This document shows positions 17,407 through 26,425 of a DNA stretch of 64,000 bases, one piece after another. Positions within the stretch are counted from its first letter, which is position 1. The number at the start of each line of letters is the position of its first letter. Source of the DNA: Paenibacillus contaminans (lineage in GTDB: Bacteria; Bacillota; Bacilli; Paenibacillales; NBRC-103111); NCBI RefSeq assembly GCF_003285015.1, contig NZ_QMFB01000012.1, positions 1-64,000 of the forward strand. Direction: 5' to 3'. The notes under the pieces are model-generated. The model ran no database searches and was not told where the DNA came from. It saw nothing but the letters and a program-made list of their open reading frames with translations. The translations under genes were made by a program, and so were the position numbers.

Positions 17407-18718
17407 TGCGCGAACGGTGGTGCTTACCGGGGGCCGAGCGCCGGCTACGCTCGATATGGCGCGCCAATTCGCAGCCGCCGGCCACCGCGTCATCGTGGCC
17501 GAAAGCATGCGTTATCATGTCGCCGGCGCTTCCCGGCATACGGCGCGAAGCTACGCGGTACCGCGCCCGAACATGCAGCCAGATGCGTATATCGACGCAC
17601 TGGAACGCATAGTCAAATCGGAGAAAGCCGATTTGCTTATTCCGATGTGCGAGGAAATTTTTTATGTTTCGCAAGGCTTGGAGCGGTTGAGCAAGCATTG
17701 CCGCGTATTCGCGGAGCCGATCGGCAAGCTGCGCGTGCTGCACTCCAAATGGTCCTTCATTCGGCAAGCGGCCGAATGGGGCTTTGACGTCCCGGCGACG
17801 CGGCTGCTCGGCTCGCAAGCCGAGCTGGAGGCGCTCCTTCAGGACGCCGAAGCGGAAGCGCGCGGCGGAGACTGCCGCGCCGGCGAGACTGCCGCTGCCG
17901 GGAACGGCCGGCCGAAGCTGCTGCCGCTCGTGCTGAAGCCGGTTTATTCGCGTTTTGCCGCGAATGTTATCGTGCTTCAGGCGGACGAGCTGCTTAAGCA
18001 CGGCTGGCAATCCGCCGCAAAGCGGCTTAACGTTTCCGCCGAGCGCCCCTGGGTAGCTCAGCAGTTTATCGGCGGCCGGCAAATATGCACGTATAGCGTC
18101 GTGTGGAATGGCGCCGTGACCGCCCATGCCGCCTACGACGTCGACTTTACGGCGGGACGCGGCGCCTGCATCAGCTTTCGCCCGTTCCAAAGCCGGCCTT
18201 TAGCCGATTGGGTCGAGCGATTCGTACGACAAGCCGGCTTTACCGGACAAATCGCCTTCGATTTTATCGTAGCGGCGGACGGAACGATTTACCCGATCGA
18301 ATGCAACCCCCGGGCGACGAGCGGCATTCACCTATTCAAGGCTTGCGACCGGCTGGACCGGGCCTTTCTGGAAAGCTGCGGTTCCCCGACGCCTTATACC
18401 GCCGCAAATGCGGGCCGACAGCCCCAGCATGCGGAGCGCTCGAATGAAGGCACGGTCATCGTCCCGCAGCCGGAAAGCCGCTCGATGATCGCGCTCGCCA
18501 TGCTGAGCTACGGACTCGGATCGGTCCGGTCGCGGCACAGGCTGCAGGAATGGGCGGGAACGTTCGGCCGGGCGACGGACGTCGTGTTCCGCCTGAATGA
18601 CCCGCTGCCTTTTCTGGAGCAGTTTCGAACGTTATGGTCGACGTGGCGGGAAAGCCGGGCACACCGCGTTTCGATGCTGCATGCTTCTACGCTGGATATC
18701 GAATGGAATGGAGATTGA
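17396..18718 (+). CDS. ATP-grasp ligase-like protein
   Basis: A 440-residue protein with an N-terminal Rossmann-like preATP-grasp domain (TVVLTGGRAPATLDMARQF) and an ATP-grasp core. Visible elements are LVLKPVYSRFAANV with the nucleotide-binding Lys, PWVAQQFIGGRQICTYSVVW, and the Mg-binding end IAFDFIVAADGTIYPIECNPR with Glu and Asn. ATP-grasp enzymes activate a carboxylate as acyl-phosphate and join it to an amine, thiol or similar nucleophile. The substrate is unknown; weak resemblance to carbamoyl-phosphate-synthase-type ligases is by fold only. It starts with TTG at 17396 behind GGGAGG, inside the end of the KAS III gene, so it is tightly coupled. A Gly/Ala-rich loop (about residues 150-180) is longer than usual. 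Confidence 0.82.
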   Translation: MTTDARTVVLTGGRAPATLDMARQFAAAGHRVIVAESMRYHVAGASRHTARSYAVPRPNMQPDAYIDALERIVKSEKADLLIPMCEEIFYVSQGLERLSKHCRVFAEPIGKLRVLHSKWSFIRQAAEWGFDVPATRLLGSQAELEALLQDAEAEARGGDCRAGETAAAGNGRPKLLPLVLKPVYSRFAANVIVLQADELLKHGWQSAAKRLNVSAERPWVAQQFIGGRQICTYSVVWNGAVTAHAAYDVDFTAGRGACISFRPFQSRPLADWVERFVRQAGFTGQIAFDFIVAADGTIYPIECNPRATSGIHLFKACDRLDRAFLESCGSPTPYTAANAGRQPQHAERSNEGTVIVPQPESRSMIALAMLSYGLGSVRSRHRLQEWAGTFGRATDVVFRLNDPLPFLEQFRTLWSTWRESRAHRVSMLHASTLDIEWNGD

Positions 18719-18721
18719 CCG

Positions 18722-19735
18722 ATGAGAGCACTCGTAACCGGCGCTACCGGTTTTCTCGGAGGCGCGCTGGCCGGGCGTCTGGCCTCGCTAGGTTGGGAGG
18801 TCACGGCCGCAGGAAGAAACAAGCGGGAAGGAGCCCTGCTGATCGGGCAAGGCGTCCGCCGCTTTATCGAGCTCGATCTGCAGGACGAAGCTGCCGTTAT
18901 CCGTGCCTGCCAAGGGCAAGACTATGCGTTCCACTGCGGAGCGCTTTCGTCGCCTTGGGGAAAGTACGCCGACTTTTACGGAAGCAATGTACTGGGAACC
19001 CGGCATATCGCGGCCGGCTGCATCGCCCATCGCGTCAAGCGGCTCATTCACGTATCCACGCCGAGTATTTACTTCGACTTCAAGGACCGGTTTGCGATCG
19101 CCGAAGACGCTCCGCTTCCCGCCAAACCCGTCAATCTGTACGCGGCGACCAAGCTGGAGGCCGAGCGTGAAATCGACCGCGCCCGGGCGGAAGGGCTTGC
19201 TGCCGTAACGATTCGCCCGCGTGCGATATTCGGTCCCGGGGACAGAACCATTTTGCCGCGTTTGCTGCTGGCGAACGAACGGGGCCGATTGCCGCTTATC
19301 GGCGGCGGGAAAGCCGTGCTGGATCTTACTTACATCGATAATGCCGTAGACGCGCTTATGCTGTGCGCTGCCGCCCCCGATTCGGTGCTGGGCAAGGTTT
19401 ACAATATATCGAACGGAGAGCCCGTACAATTGATCGACGCGCTTCGGCAGCTGTTCGGGAAGCTCGGCCAGCCTCTAAGGGCCAAAAAAATCCCTTATCC
19501 CGCCGCCTATGCACTGGCCGGTATGCTGGAGCTCGCCGCTAGCGTTTCGGGAAGCGGCCGGGAGCCGCTGTTGACCCGCTACACCGTCGGCGTTATCGCC
19601 AAAAGCCAGACGCTTGACATCTCCGCGGCCAAACGGGAACTCGGATACGAGCCGAAAATCAGCGTCGCCGCCGGCTTGGACGCTTTTGCGGAATGGTGGC
19701 GCGATACGCGATTATTGAAATTACCTAAAGGCTGA
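18722..19735 (+). CDS. NAD-dependent epimerase/dehydratase (3beta-HSD/OleD-like)
   Basis: A 337-residue extended short-chain dehydrogenase. It has the cofactor motif TGATGFLGGAL (residues 6-16), the catalytic Tyr140-x3-Lys144 (YAATK), preceded by VSTPSIYF (the Ser/Thr), and the RPRAIFGPGD stretch typical of 3beta-hydroxysteroid dehydrogenase/OleD-type members. The likely chemistry is NAD(P)-dependent reduction or oxidation of a beta-keto or beta-hydroxy group, which would fit a product of the preceding ketosynthase. It starts 3 bp after the ATP-grasp stop, so it is part of the same operon. A possible attenuator hairpin follows at 19786-19819. Confidence 0.85.
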   Translation: MRALVTGATGFLGGALAGRLASLGWEVTAAGRNKREGALLIGQGVRRFIELDLQDEAAVIRACQGQDYAFHCGALSSPWGKYADFYGSNVLGTRHIAAGCIAHRVKRLIHVSTPSIYFDFKDRFAIAEDAPLPAKPVNLYAATKLEAEREIDRARAEGLAAVTIRPRAIFGPGDRTILPRLLLANERGRLPLIGGGKAVLDLTYIDNAVDALMLCAAAPDSVLGKVYNISNGEPVQLIDALRQLFGKLGQPLRAKKIPYPAAYALAGMLELAASVSGSGREPLLTRYTVGVIAKSQTLDISAAKRELGYEPKISVAAGLDAFAEWWRDTRLLKLPKG

Positions 19736-19785
19736 AATATCCAAAGTTATCTGTAAGTTTTCGCGTTAAAATGCCTTTTTCTCGA

Positions 19786-19819
19786 CTTGCAGCCGAAAAT
19801 AGCTGCAGGTTGGTTTTTT
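19786..19819 (+). terminator. hairpin with T tract, possible internal terminator
   Basis: CTTGCAGC / GCTGCAGG stem (19786-19793 and 19802-19809, one G-U pair) followed by TTGGTTTTTT. It lies between the epimerase and the metallo-hydrolase genes. If active it would divide the train into two expression levels. Confidence 0.5.
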
Positions 19820-19908
19820 CAGTTATTCCCGCTTTTCCAGCCATAACCTTGCCCTCTTCGTTCAAGGTCCTGAAGCGGATGCAAGCACGAAAGGAGCAGT
19901 CTGCATCG

Positions 19909-20760
19909 ATGAAACGCATACCTGTCACCCTGAGGCTGCTTGCCGCAGGCTATTGCACGCACAGCGAATATTTGACAATACGCGGCGGCTCTTTCCGCTC
20001 GAGCCGTTTTCCCGCCGGCTTCGCCTGCATCGGACATCCGGAGCTTGGGCCGATTTTGTTCGATACCGGTTATTCGGAACGCTTCTATACGGAGACGAAA
20101 CGTTTCCCCTACTCGCTTTACGCTCGCGTAACCCCCGTTTTCTTCCGGCCGGAGGAAAGCGCGGCGAGTCAATTGCTTAAGCTCGGGATCGAAGCGGACG
20201 AAGTCCGGCACATCGTCCTCTCCCACTTTCATGCCGATCATCTCGGCGGTCTCCGCGACTTTCCGAATGCCACGTTTCACTACCTGCAAAAAGCGTACGA
20301 TGCGGTCAAGCTCCGCAAAGGGTTCGCAGCCGTACGCGCCGCCTTCCTGCCGGGGCTGCTGCCTGCGGACTTCGAGCTGCGGTCGAGGCCCTTCGACGAA
20401 AAGCAAACCGTCCGGCTGCCGGACGGCTACCCGTTCGCGAGAGGGCTGGACGTGTTCGGCGACGGAAGCATCATCGCCGTCGATCTGCCAGGGCATGCAG
20501 ACGGTCAGATCGGCCTGCTCGTTGCAACCGAGTCGCATGATTATTTGCTGTGCGCCGATGCGGTATGGTCGAGCAAAGCATACCGAGAAAACCGGCCGCC
20601 CCATCCGCTGGCCGGCCTCATCATGGCGAACCGCAGCGAATTCCGGGACAGCTTCCGCCGCTTGCGTCTGCTCCACGAGAAATTCCCGCAGGTTCGCATC
20701 GTCCCGTCGCACTGCACCGAGCCGTGGACATCTTACGTGAAGGACGGCGTTGCGTTATGA
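19909..20760 (+). CDS. metallo-beta-lactamase-fold hydrolase
   Basis: A 283-residue MBL-fold protein. The metal-binding motif HFHADH is at residues 106-111 (VLSHFHADHLGG), followed by VDLPGHADGQIGLL (third His), LLCADAVW (bridging Asp) and a C-terminal VPSHC His, so both metal sites look intact. Family members hydrolyse lactones, thioesters, phosphodiesters or similar. A lactonase or thioesterase role on a pathway intermediate is plausible but unproven. The start ATG at 19909 has AAGGAG 12 nt upstream (long spacing); an in-frame ATG at 19879 is an alternative. Its stop overlaps the next gene as ATGA. Confidence 0.83.
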   Translation: MKRIPVTLRLLAAGYCTHSEYLTIRGGSFRSSRFPAGFACIGHPELGPILFDTGYSERFYTETKRFPYSLYARVTPVFFRPEESAASQLLKLGIEADEVRHIVLSHFHADHLGGLRDFPNATFHYLQKAYDAVKLRKGFAAVRAAFLPGLLPADFELRSRPFDEKQTVRLPDGYPFARGLDVFGDGSIIAVDLPGHADGQIGLLVATESHDYLLCADAVWSSKAYRENRPPHPLAGLIMANRSEFRDSFRRLRLLHEKFPQVRIVPSHCTEPWTSYVKDGVAL

Positions 20761-22097
20761 TCGGCAAGCTGATTATTTTATGGCACTACCTGCGAACCAA
20801 GTACCGGTTTCGCCTGATGGGCCGAGACCGGCTGAAGCGGTGGCAGCTGAAGCGGATCCTGCGGCATCTGAAGGCGGTGCGCCGCCTCTCCCCTTTTTAT
20901 CGCGAGCACTGGGGCCATTCCTCCTTAGCCGAATGGGAACGGCTTCCGGCAATCGACAAAACGCTCATGATGGAGCATTTCGACAAGCTGAATACGCTCG
21001 GCATCCGTAAGGACGATGCATTCCGGATCGCGCTGGAAGCGGAGCACAGCCGCGATTTCAGTCCGATGATCGGCAATGTGACGATCGGACTTTCCTCCGG
21101 CACGTCGGGCAATCGCGGGCTTTTTCTTGTCAGTGCGCGGGAACGGCTCGCTTGGGTCGGCTGCGTGACGGCCAAGGTGCTGCCCCGTTCGCTGTTTCAC
21201 CGGGAGCGTATCGCCTTTTTCCTGCGTGCGAACAGCAACTTGTACGGCAGCGTGGACAGCGGAAGTCTCAAATTCGACTTCTACGACCTGCTCGATCCGC
21301 TGGAAGAGCATATCAGCAAGCTGAACGGCAGCTTGCCGACGCTGCTCGTCGCGCCTCCTTCGGTTTTGCGCTTCCTCGCCGACGCCAAACGCTCGGGGCG
21401 GCTGCAAATCGCTCCGCTCAAAATCGTCTCCGTCGCCGAAACGCTCGACCCTCTCGACGAACGTTATATCCGGGAGGCATTCGGTCAAATCGTCCATCAG
21501 ATTTACCAATGCACCGAAGGCTTTCTCGCTTCCACCTGCGCGCACGGCACGCTGCATTTGAACGAAGATATCGTCTGCATCCAGAAGGAATACCTCGATG
21601 CGAAGCTGCGAAAGTTCGTGCCGGTCATTACCGATTTTTCGCGCCGTGCGCAGCCGATCGTCCGGTATCGGCTGAACGACATTTTGACAGAGGCGGCAGC
21701 CCCTTGTCCTTGCGGTTCGCCGTTTACGGCGATCGAGCGCATCGAAGGACGCTGCGACGACATGGTCTATTTGCGACCGTCCAGACGGCAAGGACCGCTA
21801 GTCCCCCTATTTCCAGATTTCCTTACGCGCGTCGTCATTACATCCGCCCCGGTTGTGCAGCAGTACCGGATCGTTCAGCACGCGCCCGACAAAATCGATA
21901 TCTTTTTGCTTGTCGAAGACGCGGAACGGCAGCGGGTACAAGAGGCCGTGCTTTTGTCGCTCGAGTCTCTGTGCCGCCGCATGGAGTGCGCGCTGCCTTT
22001 CGTCCGCTTCCGCGATTACGACCATACGCCGGGAGCGGTCAAGCTCCGCCGGGTAGAAAGGAGATTTGCCCTTGAAGCCGACCATCAAGCTGTATGA
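20757..22097 (+). CDS. F390-synthetase/PaaK-like adenylating enzyme
   Basis: A 446-residue protein of the phenylacetate-CoA ligase/coenzyme F390 synthetase type. It shows the ATP-binding loop SSGTSGNRG (residues 113-121), the YQCTEGFLAST stretch matching the Y-x-x-TE motif, and IVRYRLNDIL with the following CPCGSPFTAIERIEGRCDD, as in PaaK. These enzymes adenylate a carboxylate or transfer AMP. It is shorter in the C-terminal lid than acyl-CoA synthetases. The start ATG at 20757 overlaps the preceding TGA; the longer open frame upstream of it is only the shadow of the hydrolase gene. Likely activates a carboxylic acid in the pathway. Confidence 0.82.
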   Translation: MIGKLIILWHYLRTKYRFRLMGRDRLKRWQLKRILRHLKAVRRLSPFYREHWGHSSLAEWERLPAIDKTLMMEHFDKLNTLGIRKDDAFRIALEAEHSRDFSPMIGNVTIGLSSGTSGNRGLFLVSARERLAWVGCVTAKVLPRSLFHRERIAFFLRANSNLYGSVDSGSLKFDFYDLLDPLEEHISKLNGSLPTLLVAPPSVLRFLADAKRSGRLQIAPLKIVSVAETLDPLDERYIREAFGQIVHQIYQCTEGFLASTCAHGTLHLNEDIVCIQKEYLDAKLRKFVPVITDFSRRAQPIVRYRLNDILTEAAAPCPCGSPFTAIERIEGRCDDMVYLRPSRRQGPLVPLFPDFLTRVVITSAPVVQQYRIVQHAPDKIDIFLLVEDAERQRVQEAVLLSLESLCRRMECALPFVRFRDYDHTPGAVKLRRVERRFALEADHQAV

Positions 22098-23232
22098 CGC
22101 GCATACGATTGACCGGCTTCCTTGGCCGGACACGGAGGACGGTGAGTATGCCCGCCGTTATTTGGAGCCGCTCGTGAAGCAAGGCACGGACGTTTTTATC
22201 GCCAATGTCCTCACCTCCTTCCGCGTCCTGCTGGTGGACGATATCGTGCTCCCGGTTACCGTTAACGAGCGAGAATACGGGAACGCCTACGTCTGCTCGC
22301 CCTATACGCATTACGTGACCTATGCGAAACAGGAGCTTGTCATGCTGAACAGCCCTTTGCTCGAACGCGTGCTCAAGCCGGTGCTCGATACGATCGGCCT
22401 GCTTCTGAAAGCATCCCGGATCAACAAGGTCGTCCATGTAAACAACTGGCTGCTGTCCACCAACCTCTATCCCGCCCTGTCGGCCGAGCAGCTCGAAGCG
22501 GCGACGCTTTTTTTGGCCCGGTCATTCCCCCGTCATGCCGTCGTGTTCCGTTCCGTCAACGGGTTCACCGACCGGACGCTTCCCGGGACGTTCCGCAATA
22601 TGGGCTTTACGCTGGCGGCGAGCCGGCAAATTTATTTGCTGGATCCGGCCGATCCGTCTTTTATGAATTCGAAGGCAAGATGGCTGTTGAAAAGAGACCA
22701 TGCGCTGATCGCCAAAAACGGATACAATGAGGTCCAGGCGGACGAGCTTTTGCCGGAGGACATGCCGCGCATCCGGGAGCTGTACAACGATCTATATCTG
22801 GGCAAATATTCGGCGGACAATCCGCAGTTTACCGAGCGGTTCTTCCGGCTGACGCTGGAGCGGCGCACGCTTAATCTGACAGCGCTTCGCCATCGGGAGA
22901 CGGGACGAATTGACGCGGTGCTCGGGTATTTTTACCGGAATGGGGTTATGACGACGCCTGTATTCGGATACGATACCAAGCTGTCTTTGGAAACCGGCTT
23001 GTACCGGATGCTTTCGGCCATGCTCATTCGGATAGCCTCCGAAAACGGTCGCGTGTTGAACGAAAGCTCGGGCGCCGCTCAATTCAAGCGCAACCGCGGA
23101 GCCGTAGCGGAAATGGAATACAGCGCCGTTTATACGCGGCATTTGCCGTTTTATAGAAGACTCTGCTGGTCTTTTCTGGCAGGGGTCGCTAACGGCATCG
23201 GCGTGCCGCTGATGGTCAGAAAGAAGCTGTAA
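22072..23232 (+). CDS. GNAT-like acyltransferase-like protein of unknown function
   Basis: A 386-residue protein I do not recognise beyond a probable GNAT-like acyltransferase fold in the C-terminal half (LLPEDMPRIRELYNDLY, RIDAVLGYFYRNGV, LIRIASENGRVLNESSG). The N-terminal 140 residues (including YVCSPYTHYVTYAKQEL) may be a second GNAT-like or substrate-recognition half. An acyl- or aminoacyl-transferase would suit the position after an adenylating enzyme. The TTG at 22072 is chosen because AAGGAG lies 8 nt upstream; the TTG at 22066 is too close. It overlaps the preceding gene by 26 bp, so it belongs to the same operon. The C-terminus has a hydrophobic segment (FLAGVANGIGVPLMV), suggesting membrane association. 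Confidence 0.7.
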   Translation: MKPTIKLYDAHTIDRLPWPDTEDGEYARRYLEPLVKQGTDVFIANVLTSFRVLLVDDIVLPVTVNEREYGNAYVCSPYTHYVTYAKQELVMLNSPLLERVLKPVLDTIGLLLKASRINKVVHVNNWLLSTNLYPALSAEQLEAATLFLARSFPRHAVVFRSVNGFTDRTLPGTFRNMGFTLAASRQIYLLDPADPSFMNSKARWLLKRDHALIAKNGYNEVQADELLPEDMPRIRELYNDLYLGKYSADNPQFTERFFRLTLERRTLNLTALRHRETGRIDAVLGYFYRNGVMTTPVFGYDTKLSLETGLYRMLSAMLIRIASENGRVLNESSGAAQFKRNRGAVAEMEYSAVYTRHLPFYRRLCWSFLAGVANGIGVPLMVRKKL

Positions 23233-23359
23233 CGCTTTCCGCCCTTTTTCGTAAAAATGAACCTCTTGCAGCCGTTACCCGGCGGCGCGGACAACGGACG
23301 GTATATTCCGTTGCCGCATATCGTGTGGACTTACATAAGAATTCAAAGGAGAAATGAAC

Positions 23360-24211
23360 ATGCACAGCGGGCAAACGGCCACTCCCGTCGCCATCGTTAC
23401 CGGCGCTTCAAGCGGCTTCGGCTTGTTGACGGCAGTCGCACTTGCCAAGGCCGGTTATACGGTCGTCGCGACCGTCCGCGATCCGGCGCGAAGCGAAGCG
23501 CTCTTACAAGAAGCGAAACTCGCCGGCGTTTCGGAGCGGATCGAATGCATGCCGCTGGACGTTACCGATCACCAAGCGATCGAGAACGCCTCCGCGGCGG
23601 TAATCGACCGGCACGGACGGATCGACGCGCTCATCAACAATGCGGGCTTCGCGCTGGGCGGCTTCGCGGAAGAAGTGCCGATCGCCGAATGGCGCCGGCA
23701 GTTCGAGACGAACTTCTTCGGGCTGGTGGCCATGACGCAGGCCGTGCTCCCCCATATGCGGGAACGCCGATCCGGGACGATCGTCAACGTCAGCAGCGTC
23801 AGCGGACTTGTCGGCCTGCCCGGTTACGCGCCGTATGCCGCTTCGAAGCATGCGGTCGAGGGCTTTAGCGAATCGCTTCGTCTGGAGCTGGCCGACTTCG
23901 GCTTGAAGGTCGTCCTTGTCGAGCCGGGCGCATTCCGGACAAACATTTGGACCAAAGGCTTCGCCCAAATAAGCCGTACCGAGCAGTCGCCATACCGCGC
24001 CAAGCTCGACCGCGTTCTCGACTATTCCCGGCGAACCGCGGAAACGGCCCCCGCACCCCAGGCGGTCGCGGAAGCGATCGTCCGCATCGTCCTTGCCCGC
24101 TCTCCCAAGCTGCGCTATCCGCTGGGCCGCGGCTCGCGGATGCTTAGTCTCGTTAAAGCAATTATCCCTTGGAAATGGTACGAACGCGCTGTCAGCCGCA
24201 TGCTGCGTTAG
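23360..24211 (+). CDS. classical short-chain dehydrogenase/reductase (SDR)
   Basis: A 283-residue SDR. It has the cofactor motif TGASSGFG (residues 14-21), LINNAG (about 91-96), the catalytic Ser in VNVSSVSG and Tyr159-x3-Lys163 (YAASK), followed by VEPGAFRTNIW. The long C-terminal extension resembles the retinol-dehydrogenase/DltE-like SDRs acting on lipophilic alcohols or ketones. The start ATG at 23360 is favoured by AAGGAG 8 nt upstream; ATG 23354 is too near the site. A 127-bp gap separates it from the GNAT-like gene, so it may be an extension of the biosynthetic train or separately promoted. Confidence 0.85.
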   Translation: MHSGQTATPVAIVTGASSGFGLLTAVALAKAGYTVVATVRDPARSEALLQEAKLAGVSERIECMPLDVTDHQAIENASAAVIDRHGRIDALINNAGFALGGFAEEVPIAEWRRQFETNFFGLVAMTQAVLPHMRERRSGTIVNVSSVSGLVGLPGYAPYAASKHAVEGFSESLRLELADFGLKVVLVEPGAFRTNIWTKGFAQISRTEQSPYRAKLDRVLDYSRRTAETAPAPQAVAEAIVRIVLARSPKLRYPLGRGSRMLSLVKAIIPWKWYERAVSRMLR

Positions 24212-24244
24212 CTGCCCATTATCGACTTGGAGGTCCGAACAACC

Positions 24245-25966
24245 ATGACGGAATTTGAAGCAAGACGAACCGAAGTGATCGAGAAGGCGGCGGCCGCCGC
24301 TCTAAGACTGCCGCTTCAGTCAAGCGGCTTATGGTTTCACGGAGATATGCGGGATAATCTGTATTTTGCGCTGCACCTGTATCTCGCATCATGCCGCGAA
24401 GATATCCGCTTACCGGGAGAACGCGGCAAGGCCCGCAAGCTCGCCGAAGCCATGCTGCTTCGCCTGCTGCGCATGCAGCAGCGCGACCCGCAAACGGAGC
24501 TTTACGGCCACTGGCCGCTTGCGCTCGGCAGCGATCCGGATAACGCCCGGCCCCATCCGCTGCCTGTCGAGCTGGTCGGCAATTTGCTTTCCTTGTTCGC
24601 TATCAAATACAAGAGCGATCTGTCGGAAACGCTTAAGACTGAGCTCCACACAGCGCTTTCTCACGTTTATCGCAGCCGTCTTTATGCTGACGGCCCTGCG
24701 CAGTTCCACCATCACGATGCAAAACGCTGCAATTTGCAGCTGATGCTGGCGGTCTACTTCAACGACGCCGAGCTCCATGAGACAGCCGTAAAAAATTTGG
24801 ACGCCATCCGCAGCCATGTCGAGGCTAACGGTTTCCACGAATACGGCGCGCTCCCTTGGTTTTGGCATTGGATACAAGCGTTTACTTGCTCGTGGGAGGT
24901 TAGCGAAGATTCTGAAGCCAAACGGATTGCCGGACAAACGCTCGCTTGGCTGTGGGACTACCGCGCCCGCTGTTATTTAAAAGGCGCCTGGATCGGGCCT
25001 CATTCCCGCGTGCTGCCGCACGACACGCCGTCCGACCGCAATACGCTGTTCGACTACGTGCAGTTCGGCGATTTCGGCTTTCCGGCGGACATTGCAAGGC
25101 TGGAGGGCGCGGGTCTCTTTTCATACCGAGTATCCCCCGAAGTTATGCAGCTCGCGCTCGACACCGAACCGACGGTATGGGAAGCTCCGCTGCCGCCCCC
25201 GCCGGGCCAAGCGTCCGCCCCTCTGCATCAATACATATACCGTACGGGGCAATTTGCCGTCGGGGGCGTATTGGAATATGCCGAGGAATATTTGAACGAG
25301 CAGCACCGCTGGGACGTCACGTTCCCTGCTAGCGCCGACGGTGCGGCGAATCAGGCGTTTTTCTTCCATCCGGGTAAAGGGTATGAAGCAGGAGGCGCCC
25401 GTCAAGCGAGCCGGCATTGCGAAGTGCTGCTCCATCGTACCGTCGTTGCCGCCTTGTACCCTGTGCCGGACGGGGACGACCCGACTGTCGTCGGCTTTTT
25501 GCCTCATGGCGTATGGTCGATAAGCGACAAGCTCTGGGTCGGAGACATCGGCTCCGCGTACCTCGCCGTGCATATGCGTCATAAACCGGCGGCCCGTACA
25601 AGCCATCTAGGTATGGCCTTGACTTTGCCGGGCCGGGGAAATGGCGTCGTGCTCGAGGTGATCGGCAAGCAAGAGGCGGAAGAGGTGCTGCTGCGCCATC
25701 GTACGCAGTCGGCTTTGCATGCCGGCCATGCAAAGCCGGAGCTCGGCGAAGCAGCCGTGTATGCAGGAGCCGGCGAAACGACCGACCTCCTCGCAGCGCT
25801 GCTGGCAAACCGTCCGCCTCAGTTTGAAAGCGGCGGCGGAACGGTTTCGGTCGCTTACCGTTCGCTTGCAGGAGACCGTCTCACCCTGCATGTCGGGCAA
25901 GACGGAACCGTTCGCCGTACGCTGAACGATCTGGATCTTTCGATTGCCGCTAATGGTCGAGAGTAA
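24245..25966 (+). CDS. unknown protein, helical-toroid plus beta-rich C-terminus
   Basis: A 573-residue protein I cannot name. The N-terminal ~290 residues are helical and Trp/His rich (LWFHGDMRDNLYFALHLYL, HHHDAKRCNLQLML, WFWHWIQAFTCSWE, IGPHSRVLPHDTP), and the C-terminal ~280 are beta-rich. That layout recalls alpha/alpha-toroid polysaccharide lyases and heparinase II/III-type proteins, whose catalytic residues are His/Tyr/Asn. There is no signal peptide, so action is cytoplasmic unless exported otherwise. The start ATG at 24245 has GGAGG 11 nt upstream; 33 bp separate it from the SDR gene, so it is in the same operon. Whether it belongs to the biosynthetic pathway is open. Confidence 0.6.
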   Translation: MTEFEARRTEVIEKAAAAALRLPLQSSGLWFHGDMRDNLYFALHLYLASCREDIRLPGERGKARKLAEAMLLRLLRMQQRDPQTELYGHWPLALGSDPDNARPHPLPVELVGNLLSLFAIKYKSDLSETLKTELHTALSHVYRSRLYADGPAQFHHHDAKRCNLQLMLAVYFNDAELHETAVKNLDAIRSHVEANGFHEYGALPWFWHWIQAFTCSWEVSEDSEAKRIAGQTLAWLWDYRARCYLKGAWIGPHSRVLPHDTPSDRNTLFDYVQFGDFGFPADIARLEGAGLFSYRVSPEVMQLALDTEPTVWEAPLPPPPGQASAPLHQYIYRTGQFAVGGVLEYAEEYLNEQHRWDVTFPASADGAANQAFFFHPGKGYEAGGARQASRHCEVLLHRTVVAALYPVPDGDDPTVVGFLPHGVWSISDKLWVGDIGSAYLAVHMRHKPAARTSHLGMALTLPGRGNGVVLEVIGKQEAEEVLLRHRTQSALHAGHAKPELGEAAVYAGAGETTDLLAALLANRPPQFESGGGTVSVAYRSLAGDRLTLHVGQDGTVRRTLNDLDLSIAANGRE

Positions 25967-26073
25967 GGTTTAGGAAGGCTAGCAGTCCTTCAAATCTAAA
26001 ACTACGGATTGATGACCTGGTTACGAAAGCGAACACGGATATCGTATCGTCAGTTATGCACGAATCGTGCAAC

Positions 26074-26179
26074 TAGTGGAGAAAACCTTATTGTTCATGA
26101 GGCTGTCCTCACTATTTCGCAGGTAAAATGCTCGTTCTCGCCAAATAGTGAGCCATACGCAACTATCATTTCGTTTGCC
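26074..26179 (+). repeat. dispersed ~107-bp intergenic repeat, copy 2
   Basis: Plus-strand counterpart of the minus-strand copy at 10059-10165 (shared blocks TAGTGGAGAAAAC, CTCACTATTTC, AATGCTCGTT, TTTCGTTTGCC). The two copies lie 16 kb apart in opposite orientation, with no coding capacity and no obvious target-site duplication. Confidence 0.65.
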
Positions 26180-26425
26180 ACAAGGTTCACTACCCGTTAC
26201 TCGATCAAATGCCTTACATCCTTGAAATCTATAGGATAAGACTTGAAAGGTTACTAACTGGCGTACCGGACAGCGTTTGGTGGAATCGCTTCGGTTGCCG
26301 GCTTGTGTGGAGCCGGATGATTTCGGTGCGCGGACCGCGAGCGGAGATGCTAAGCTAGGAGCAAGTTCGGGACGGATTCTTCGGCCGCGAATCTGTCGAA
26401 ATCTTGCTGTCCTATTGCCAAAGGT

